A DNA stretch of 37,373 nucleotides from CAYSJU01 sp964431495 (GTDB taxonomy: Bacteria; Omnitrophota; Gorgyraeia; Tantalellales; Tantalellaceae): the NCBI GenBank assembly GCA_964431495.1, contig CAYSJU010000019.1:1-37373 (forward strand). Direction: 5' to 3'. Below, in pieces: positions 31,525 through 37,373 of this stretch. The position numbers and the translations under genes were made by a program. How positions within the stretch are numbered: the stretch's first letter is position 1; each line of letters starts with the position of its first letter. The notes below the pieces were generated by a model. It searched no databases. It was not told where the DNA came from and saw only the letters and a program-made list of their open reading frames with translations.

Positions 31525-32013
31525 TCATCTGGAATATTCTCCGCCTTCTTTTCTGAGGACCAGGATGATAAACCATGTCATATATATTATCGCAAAAAGA
31601 GAAGCAGCCAGACTCCCCCAGAAATACGTCATCGGATGAGACACTAAGGCATGCAGGAATAACCCTAAAATAAACCATATGAATATCAAGGCGGTTATGC
31701 CTATGCCGATAGAGCCGTATCTGATCGTCCAGTGATAATGTTCAACACACCTGTCCAGATCATCATAAAGTTCAGCTATGCTCAGGTTGGTCGCGGCCAA
31801 TTCTTTGGCTTTAGCCAGCATCTTTTCCAAAGGAATATAGTCATCGTCAGGATAAAGCATGCGTTTCAAATACTCTCTTTCCCCCCTCAGCCGGTCCCTT
31901 TGTATCTGCAGCTTGTATACGATAAAAATACCGAACAGGGCTATCAGACCTCCGGTAGCCTGGGTCATGGCCCCATAAATAACATAAAATTGCTCTGTGG
32001 TTATCTCTGTCAT
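31525..32013 (-). CDS. Three-span membrane protein sharing an N-terminal motif with the gene at 4908-5588
   Basis: A 162-residue protein with helices at about 20-37, 98-122 and 129-152 and a charged, helical cytoplasmic linker (about 38-95). Residues 10-39 (AMTQATG, then GIFIVYKLQIQR) match residues 9-38 of the membrane protein at 4908-5588 at 26 of 30 positions, while the rest does not align. GAGGAG precedes the ATG. It is followed after 32 bases by the purF-like gene and preceded after 27 bases by another membrane protein. The function is unknown. Confidence 0.7.
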   Translation of the reverse strand: MTEITTEQFYVIYGAMTQATGGLIALFGIFIVYKLQIQRDRLRGEREYLKRMLYPDDDYIPLEKMLAKAKELAATNLSIAELYDDLDRCVEHYHWTIRYGSIGIGITALIFIWFILGLFLHALVSHPMTYFWGSLAASLFAIIYMTWFIILVLRKEGGEYSR

Positions 32014-32040
32014 TCTACTCCTCTTCCCATTTTATTGATA

Positions 32041-32382
32041 TTACATTGAGACAGAACCAATAACCTTCAGTATAATCACAGCCAGGATCATCAGGATAAG
32101 CGCGATATCTGAAAAATGAAGCCAGTAACCGGCTCTCTTATATCCGTACAGGCAATCCCTGAATACCCTTTTCTGTTCCAGGGATATGTCATTACTCATA
32201 GCTGCTTTCATCCTGGATAAGGATCTATCAAAGGTCCAGACATCCCCTTGTTTTTTACCGAAATAAAGTTCCGCGCAGGACACCAGGTCCTTTTTCGCCT
32301 CCCGCAGATCTGTCCTGTGCTGGAGGTGTATTGCCACGAAAATGATGACCAGAATCGCAATGATAACAACTGTTGCGAGCAT
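32041..32382 (-). CDS. Two-span membrane protein, unknown function
   Basis: A 113-residue protein with an N-terminal helix (about 2-20), a charged central region of about 70 residues and a C-terminal helix (about 92-110). GGGAGG precedes the ATG. It lies 27 bases upstream of the other small membrane protein and downstream of the giant exported protein's terminator, so it probably opens the transcript leading to purF-like and nadE. No family is recognised. Confidence 0.6.
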   Translation of the reverse strand: MLATVVIIAILVIIFVAIHLQHRTDLREAKKDLVSCAELYFGKKQGDVWTFDRSLSRMKAAMSNDISLEQKRVFRDCLYGYKRAGYWLHFSDIALILMILAVIILKVIGSVSM

Positions 32383-32461
32383 GATGCCTCCCTTCCTGCC
32401 GAGACATTATACCCTTTTTCACAAATAGACGCAACCGGCACATTTATGAAATTAAAAATAG

Positions 32462-32511
32462 AAAAATAGGGACAGCGACCATTTTTTTAAATGGTCGCTG
32501 TCCCTATTTTT
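32462..32511 (-). terminator. 23-bp GGGACAG palindrome, terminator of the giant-protein gene
   Basis: The arms 32462-32484 and 32489-32511 are exact complements with a 4-base loop, with terminal A5/T5 runs and the GGGACAG/CTGTCCC core. It begins about 25 bases past the stop of the 1296-residue gene. It has the same outer sequence (AAAAATAGGGACAG) as the palindrome at 6337-6408. Confidence 0.7.
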
Positions 32512-32535
32512 AAGCTAAGCTGAGGGGGACATATA

Positions 32536-35500
32536 TTAAGCGAATATCTGCACTTTATACAGGTGTTTCAGGCTTTCATAATCCATGGGTTCGGCATCGG
32601 GTTCAAAGATGATGCGTCTTTTGGACTTGAGTTGAAATCCCAAACGGGGATGAAGGTCCTTAACAGCTTTTTCGTCTATAGTCCGGGTCCGGTATAATTT
32701 CAGCGTTAAGGCGAGCATTTCCATCAGCCGCATATAACTGTCAGTTGTCAGTCTTCTGTTGTTTACGCCTGCCAGCAAGACGTTTTCATCATGTTCCAGG
32801 CCCGATTCTTTTAAATAACTATAGATGAACTCTATGATATCCTCCCCTGCCAGGACAATACCCCTGGCCTCCGGTGAATCTTTTTTTATAACGCACACCC
32901 TGGCCGCCACTGTCCTGTCATCTCCATCAATAAATTCTATGCCCATCTCCTCGCAAAACTGTCTTATAGAGATTATCAGCCGGTTCAGGTCGTCATACTG
33001 GAGATACCTGCCCTTCTTATACCCCTTGATCCAGCTCGTACCAAGGGCGATAAAAGAAATCTTCTTATCCTCTTTCGCCTGGATAAGTTTAAAATTGTCT
33101 GAGAAACGCTGGACATGGATCTCTTCACTTTCTTTATCAGGCTTAACAGACTCGGGCTTGACCAGCTCAGGGCTTGTAACCAGACAATAATCCTTTTTAT
33201 ATACCACATAATATCCCTTTTTTTCAAAGTCTTTACCTTTATCTTTATCGAATTTCGTATCCTCCATCACAGCGCTATTGAAATTAGCATGCCTTGTGAT
33301 AATCCCTACTTTATGCCCAAGCTCATCAAATTGGATAAAATGTCCTGTTAATTCAACACCTCTTAAATCCGCAAACCTTAGATTTGCGCCAGTTAGATAA
33401 GCCCCTCCCAAGTCGGCATCCCTTAAGTTAGCACCTGTTAAATCAGCTCCGATTAATTGCGTTGAAATCATCTGAGCGTTCTCCAGATCAGCATCCCTAA
33501 AGTTAGCCCAGTCTAAAAAAGAATCCCTTAAAACAGCCTCTTTCATGTTAATTCCCTCAAAATCATACCCTTCCAATCCGCACCTTTTTAAGACAGCTTT
33601 TACTAAATCTTCCCTTTTCCCTTCAATATAATCCTTTAGATCCTTCGGCTGTCTTGCTTCTCGAATATATTTTGAATCTATTATCTTAACGTCTATTAGA
33701 TTTCCGGTATCATTGAATTTCACTAAAATATTTCTGGCATGTAAGTGCGTGTGAACAAACCATTTTTTGCCCTGTCTTAAACTCTTTGATACAGCCTCTC
33801 TGATACTTTCTCTCATCTCTTCAGTAAAATTCTTTGCAAAATTATTTGTGATATCGGTTAAGGTCGCATACCCTAACGGTGCCAGGTTTAGTTCAAAAGT
33901 ATATCTGTCATTTCCTTGCTCGAAAAATGTTGGACAAAACCGTGGTTTTTCCGTTTCAAAAAATTCTTTTAAAGTATCGAAATTATGCCGGGGGCTTCTT
34001 CTAATGACCTGTAACCCCTGTTCGCCCTCTGCGTATTGATACAGCCCCGAAAACCTGTCCCCGAATTTTATTCTAGGCGAAATTTCTTTATATGGTGTTT
34101 CATCAAAATTTTTGATGCCGTTCTTGCGTATTTCCTCTACCATCTCCTTAAACTCGTCCGCAATGCCGATAACTTCTCTATCTTCTCCGAGATCTATGCC
34201 CTTTAGCCCTGCATCCGGGCTTGTAACCTCGCACCACTGGTCCTTGTAAACAACGTGAAATCCCTGTGCTTTAAAAACATGTCCTTGATCCCTATTGAAT
34301 TTAGTGTTCCGCAACACTGCATCTTTAAACTCAGGCAGATCAAAATCAGCACCCCGCAGATCAGAATTTATTAAAATAGTGCCCTTTAGATCAGTGTTTA
34401 ATAAGTCAGCGCCCCTCAGGTCGGCATCGCTTAAATCCGCGTCTCTTAGATCAGCGTTCCATAAAGTCGTCCCCCTCAGATCCGCACCGTTCAGAACAGC
34501 CTTGACTAAATCGGCCTTGGATAGATCAGAATCCCTTAGATCCGTGTATCTTAAGTCAGCGCCGAATAAAAAGGCTCCTTCCAGGATGGCCCCTGTTAAG
34601 ACCGCTTTTCTGAGATTGACCCACGCCATATTGGAATATGAAAAATCCGCTTCCAATGAATATATCCCCTCAAAATCATATCCCTCCAGATGTTTCTGTA
34701 TCAAACTTGCCCTGTATAAATTATCCTTTTTGCCTGAAAAAAGTTCTCTAACTTCTTCGGGTATTTCTGTTCTCTCTAAGTATTTCCAGTCCACCATCTT
34801 GATATCCATTAATTTCCCGTTATCGTCAAATTTAAGCATAATGTTCCCGTCATGCAGATGTCCGTGAGTGAATACGTCATCTCCCTGTCTCAGGCTTTCT
34901 GAAACCGCCTTTCTGATACTGACCCTCATTTCCTCGGTGATATCCGTAATGTGCTTTTCTGTGGCTTGTTTAAGAGAGATGTACCCCAGCGGCTCAAGGT
35001 TAAGCTCGTAATTGAAAATTATATCTTCCTTGGCAAAAAACGTCAGGCAGCACCATGGGCCTTTGTTCCTCAAAAACGCTTTTACATCGTCAATATTGTT
35101 GATCGTCTTCTTTATAAGCTGCAGATCTGTCTCTTCTTTTTCAGGCTCATAAACACCAGCATAATCCTTGGCCTTTTTAATAACATCCGACACTTTACTT
35201 TCATCCACTGGCCTGAAATACCTTCTTTCGCTTTTTGCCAAACTATTTTCCATTTCAGCCAATTCTTCAGCTATGTCCGGGTCTTCCCACAGGTCTATGC
35301 CTTCTATTGGCCGGGTTTCTTTTAAAACAGATCCCTTCAATCCCTTTACGGCCGGTTCTGCCTTAACATAAACATTCGTCCCTTCGCCTAATGGAATTAC
35401 CGCAGCGGATGCCTCAGCTTCAGCCAGGGAATACACAAGTTTATAGGCCGGTTTGTTATCTCGCATGATTGGCAGAGAAAAAGCTGTGATCTGGTCGCCA

Positions 35501-36426
35501 TCGCGTATTTCTTCTATACCCTCAACATCATATCCCTCGAGGATTATCTCACCCGTCCCGTCTTTGTTCTCTATATGCTCCTTTACGAGAGAGATCAAGG
35601 TGTGTTTTGATATCTGGAGTTTAAGCGCCTGGGCCATTAAAAACCCTATATCCACGAATGCCCATCTGTTACGAAAAGATTCCCCAGGGGTTTCCCCCGC
35701 CTTTACGCTTCTAACAGTTTCCCCGTCCCATACACTTGTCTCTTCTTTATCTTCAATAACGATACGATCGTCCTCATCTATTTCGATCTCGCATGGTAAA
35801 CACTTTCTCGGCAGCCTTATCTCTATCCGTGTCCCGTTCTTCAACTGGTGCCATTTTAGCGTCCCTTCGCGACTCCAAACATAAGCTTTGATGAAAGGAA
35901 CACCCCGGCCGTGTCCTCCGAACTGTTTACCAATGTCCCGCTCTCTTATCTTTGGCTTTCCTTCGGACTCAAACTCAATGGTCTTTCCGTTATCCGTTAT
36001 TTTAATAACAATTTCCTCGTCATCCAGATAGAATTCCGAGATTATTTCACCCTTATAACCTTTAAATCCGAACTCTTCCATTTTATCTATTATCGCGTCA
36101 AACGCGTTGTACATACTAACCTGATATGCAAGGCCGGTCCGGAACAGGTCCTTTAAAATGCTGTGGATCTTATCGGCTTTTAAGGCATCCTCAAATACCT
36201 CTTTGCGTTCCCGATGTAACTCGCCTGGTTTCATCTCAAATACTGTCCTGATACCGTTGACTATTCTACAGGGAGGATGAACCGCTAATGGCGGGGCTAA
36301 AGTATGGTTGGCAGTTATGTTCATATCAGCGTAGGCGGGGGTGGACAAAAAAAGCGCCCCTGTGAGAATCATTGATATAATCCTCTTTATAACTAAATGA
36401 CTTTGTCTAAATAAGTTAGCTGCCAT
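32536..36426 (-). CDS. Giant exported multidomain protein: GHKL ATPase-like, two kinase-like/pentapeptide modules
   Basis: A 1296-residue protein. Residues 1-33 are a signal peptide (basic KR, hydrophobic core, cleavage after AYA). A GHKL ATPase-like domain follows (about 100-206: N-box N107, D145-N-G, GGHGRG at 170-175). Two homologous modules follow, about 362-738 and 740-1086. Each has a conserved C-x3-FF/ELNLxPLGY segment, a kinase-like loop HxHLHxxNI (521-529; 892-900) with a later Asp (D546; D917), an LEGYDFEGI linker, pentapeptide repeats (about 595-695; 960-1055), and a VVYK-x3-C-x-VTSP end. In both loops His replaces the catalytic Asp of HGD-type kinases. The C-terminal 190 residues are unknown. 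A promoter lies just upstream; the first ATG has no Shine-Dalgarno, but a later start (M19) would remove the basic part of the signal. Confidence 0.85.
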   Translation of the reverse strand: MAANLFRQSHLVIKRIISMILTGALFLSTPAYADMNITANHTLAPPLAVHPPCRIVNGIRTVFEMKPGELHRERKEVFEDALKADKIHSILKDLFRTGLAYQVSMYNAFDAIIDKMEEFGFKGYKGEIISEFYLDDEEIVIKITDNGKTIEFESEGKPKIRERDIGKQFGGHGRGVPFIKAYVWSREGTLKWHQLKNGTRIEIRLPRKCLPCEIEIDEDDRIVIEDKEETSVWDGETVRSVKAGETPGESFRNRWAFVDIGFLMAQALKLQISKHTLISLVKEHIENKDGTGEIILEGYDVEGIEEIRDGDQITAFSLPIMRDNKPAYKLVYSLAEAEASAAVIPLGEGTNVYVKAEPAVKGLKGSVLKETRPIEGIDLWEDPDIAEELAEMENSLAKSERRYFRPVDESKVSDVIKKAKDYAGVYEPEKEETDLQLIKKTINNIDDVKAFLRNKGPWCCLTFFAKEDIIFNYELNLEPLGYISLKQATEKHITDITEEMRVSIRKAVSESLRQGDDVFTHGHLHDGNIMLKFDDNGKLMDIKMVDWKYLERTEIPEEVRELFSGKKDNLYRASLIQKHLEGYDFEGIYSLEADFSYSNMAWVNLRKAVLTGAILEGAFLFGADLRYTDLRDSDLSKADLVKAVLNGADLRGTTLWNADLRDADLSDADLRGADLLNTDLKGTILINSDLRGADFDLPEFKDAVLRNTKFNRDQGHVFKAQGFHVVYKDQWCEVTSPDAGLKGIDLGEDREVIGIADEFKEMVEEIRKNGIKNFDETPYKEISPRIKFGDRFSGLYQYAEGEQGLQVIRRSPRHNFDTLKEFFETEKPRFCPTFFEQGNDRYTFELNLAPLGYATLTDITNNFAKNFTEEMRESIREAVSKSLRQGKKWFVHTHLHARNILVKFNDTGNLIDVKIIDSKYIREARQPKDLKDYIEGKREDLVKAVLKRCGLEGYDFEGINMKEAVLRDSFLDWANFRDADLENAQMISTQLIGADLTGANLRDADLGGAYLTGANLRFADLRGVELTGHFIQFDELGHKVGIITRHANFNSAVMEDTKFDKDKGKDFEKKGYYVVYKKDYCLVTSPELVKPESVKPDKESEEIHVQRFSDNFKLIQAKEDKKISFIALGTSWIKGYKKGRYLQYDDLNRLIISIRQFCEEMGIEFIDGDDRTVAARVCVIKKDSPEARGIVLAGEDIIEFIYSYLKESGLEHDENVLLAGVNNRRLTTDSYMRLMEMLALTLKLYRTRTIDEKAVKDLHPRLGFQLKSKRRIIFEPDAEPMDYESLKHLYKVQIFA

Positions 36427-36438
36427 AATATAATTAAT

Positions 36439-36467
36439 ATTATAGCAAGAGAGGTGTGTTAATTCAA
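36439..36467 (-). promoter_or_regulatory. Sigma70-type promoter of the giant-protein gene
   Basis: On the minus strand TTGAAT (plus-strand 36462-36467), 17 bases, then a perfect TATAAT (36439-36444). The predicted start is about six bases before the annotated ATG, which implies a nearly leaderless transcript or use of a later start codon. Confidence 0.55.
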
Positions 36468-36729
36468 CAAAAGCCCAGCTTCCTTTTTGACTTTTAACGT
36501 TTATTTGGGGACAGGTGTGGGATTGACTTGAATTTCATTATCTGTGATAGTATCGCCTCGCGTGGTGTTCCTATATGGATAGCGGTTTATCGGGCCGAAT
36601 CTTTACTTCTCTTTAACCTTCTTCCTTGCACCCGACATAATACCTGCCGTGAAAAAACCTGTCGGGATCCAGCCCTTCATGTACAAGCTTTGTCCGTTTT
36701 ATGCGCCGCTTTCGGACATCTCCCAGTAT
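36468..36729. other. Gap between the giant-protein gene and the secreted-peptide genes
   Basis: I see no convincing gene. On the minus strand the frame of the secreted-peptide gene stays open for 38 codons past its TGA, down to a TAA at 36613-36615. These codons encode a protein-like stretch (DPDRFFHGRYYVGCKEEG at the end) without a start codon, possibly a decayed gene. A GGGGACAGGTGTGGG word near 36508 is the lone half of the window's GGGACAG palindromes. Confidence 0.35.
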
Positions 36730-36924
36730 TCATCTTACCGAGCTGCCTGATTTGCCGCTTGTCGTTGTGGCCGTACCTGTCTTGGCTTTACCTTCGCCTC
36801 TAAATATGTTCGCCATGCTGTTAAAAAAACCTTCTTTACTTTTTATCTTCCCGGCTTGGGCAAACGCAGGCACGCTTGCCGCAACAAAGACCAACACCAA
36901 TATAATCACTATTGCCTTCCGCAT
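36730..36924 (-). CDS. Small secreted peptide 1 (64 aa)
   Basis: A 64-residue protein with a signal peptide (MRKAIVIILVLVFVAASVPAFAQ, cleavage after AFA). The mature part of about 42 residues is basic and contains KEGFFNSMANIF, followed by a Gly/Thr/Ser-rich tail. GGGGGGT lies about eight bases before the ATG. A GTG one codon earlier is possible, but the ATG is the start shared with the next gene. GFF-x(3)-A recurs in the two neighbouring peptides, so they are paralogues. The role is unknown. Confidence 0.65.
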   Translation of the reverse strand: MRKAIVIILVLVFVAASVPAFAQAGKIKSKEGFFNSMANIFRGEGKAKTGTATTTSGKSGSSVR

Positions 36925-37036
36925 CACATTACCCCCCTTTTATCAGTAGCGTTCCCAAAATCAGCCTAATCTATCTTCCAAATTCTATTTCTCGATGGGC
37001 CCGTTTCGGGTTTATTCTTAAAAACGTCCCTGTTCC

Positions 37037-37183
37037 TTATTTGCCCCAGCCTTCGATCCAGTCCGCCGTGCTCTGGAAGAAGCCGTCGCTGCCGGTGGTT
37101 GTCTTTGTTTCGTCCTGGGCAAATGCAGACACAGTTGCCATAACAATGACCAATACTAATCCGATCGGTATTATTCGCCTCAT
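37037..37183 (-). CDS. Small secreted peptide 2 (48 aa)
   Basis: A 48-codon gene with a signal peptide (MRRIIPIGLVLVIVMATVSAFA, then QD) and a mature part of about 25 residues: acidic start, TTTGSDGFFQSTADWIEG and a WGK end. GGGGGTATGTG precedes the ATG, as before peptide 1. Downstream lies GGAACAGGGACGTTTTT, matched after peptide 3. It is shorter than common gene-calling limits, yet conserved with its neighbours, which supports it. Confidence 0.65.
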   Translation of the reverse strand: MRRIIPIGLVLVIVMATVSAFAQDETKTTTGSDGFFQSTADWIEGWGK

Positions 37184-37250
37184 CACATACCCCCTTATCA
37201 GGTTTGAGAGGGACACATCCGCCCTTTATTCCCGGAAACGTCCCTGTTTC

Positions 37251-37373
37251 CTACTTGCCCCAGCTTCCGATGCAGTCCGCCATGTTCTGAAAAAAACCGC
37301 CGCTGCCGGTAGTTGTCTTTTCGCTTTCTTCGGCCGCAAACGCGGACACGCTTGCCAAAGCAAAGACCACCAC
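37251..37373 (-). CDS. Small secreted peptide 3 (partial, start beyond window)
   Basis: The visible 40 codons contain the end of a signal peptide (ALASVSAFAA) and a mature part with KTTTGSGGFFQNMADCIGSWGK at the C-terminus (one Cys). It is 5'-truncated by the window edge. The mature region differs from peptide 2 at only a few positions. It is followed by a perfect GGAAAC-AGGGAC-GTTTCC hairpin. The array may continue beyond the window. Confidence 0.65.
   Translation of the reverse strand: MVVFALASVSAFAAEESEKTTTGSGGFFQNMADCIGSWGK

Noticed and set aside
33400..34620. Frameshifted or fused genes in the giant protein
   Set aside because: The frame is continuous and the two modules align in order, so tandem duplication explains the length.
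34295..34867. 190-codon plus-strand frame with regular RSA/KSA repeats
   Set aside because: Its periodicity is the complement of the pentapeptide-repeat codons of the giant protein, so it is not a separate repeat protein.
36528..36803. 91-codon plus-strand frame near the secreted-peptide genes
   Set aside because: It overlaps peptide 1 antisense and has no ribosome site or domain. The upstream TTGACT has no well-spaced -10 box.

Overview
The window reads like a chromosomal stretch of an uncultivated Gram-negative-type bacterium, and my best guess is the Candidatus Omnitrophota (OP3) group. That placement is inference from gene content (a very large exported multidomain protein, REP-like GGGACAG palindromes, many two-component proteins) and is not proven by a marker gene. 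All protein genes and all three tRNAs that I can support lie on the minus strand, so transcription runs from high to low coordinates throughout.

Layout from low to high coordinates. Positions 1-6.4 kb hold tRNA-Gly, a CPA2-type cation/proton antiporter with a C-terminal PTS EIIA-like domain, a 59-residue gene with its own promoter, a small membrane protein plus a response regulator, a B12-binding-type radical SAM protein, a membrane protein of an unknown family, and a hairpin-rich segment with tRNA-Tyr and tRNA-Thr in which the tRNA-Tyr 3' end is duplicated. At 6.4-11.2 kb is a signalling operon: response regulator, Cache-HAMP kinase-like protein lacking the phospho-acceptor His, PAS histidine kinase with an intact His, response regulator. 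At 11.3-17.3 kb is a tightly overlapping housekeeping operon, ftsH-folP-cdaA-ybbR-pdxJ-acpS-nnrD, with a good sigma70-type promoter. At 17.4-23.6 kb are tilS and queH, an extended SDR epimerase coupled to a SemiSWEET, a small basic protein, a class I (DhnA-type) aldolase, a MazG-like small protein, a half-size TauE/SafE exporter and a REC-GGDEF-MshEN protein. At 23.8-31.5 kb is a nitrogen-transfer block: carA-carB behind a promoter and a terminator-like attenuator, nadE, and a PurF homologue whose glutaminase active site is lost.

From 31.5 kb to the end are two small membrane proteins (one sharing a 30-residue N-terminal motif with the membrane protein at 5 kb), a 1296-residue exported protein (signal peptide, GHKL ATPase-like domain, two tandem modules each made of a kinase-like catalytic loop plus pentapeptide repeats, and an unknown C-terminal domain), and upstream of it a tandem array of at least three short secreted peptides sharing a GFF-x(3)-A motif.

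The parts most worth attention are the exported giant protein with its neighbouring secreted peptides, the glutaminase-dead PurF, the pseudo-histidine kinase paired with an active one, the carAB leader, and the recurring N-terminal membrane motif. No CRISPR array, transposase, prophage gene or rRNA gene was seen.
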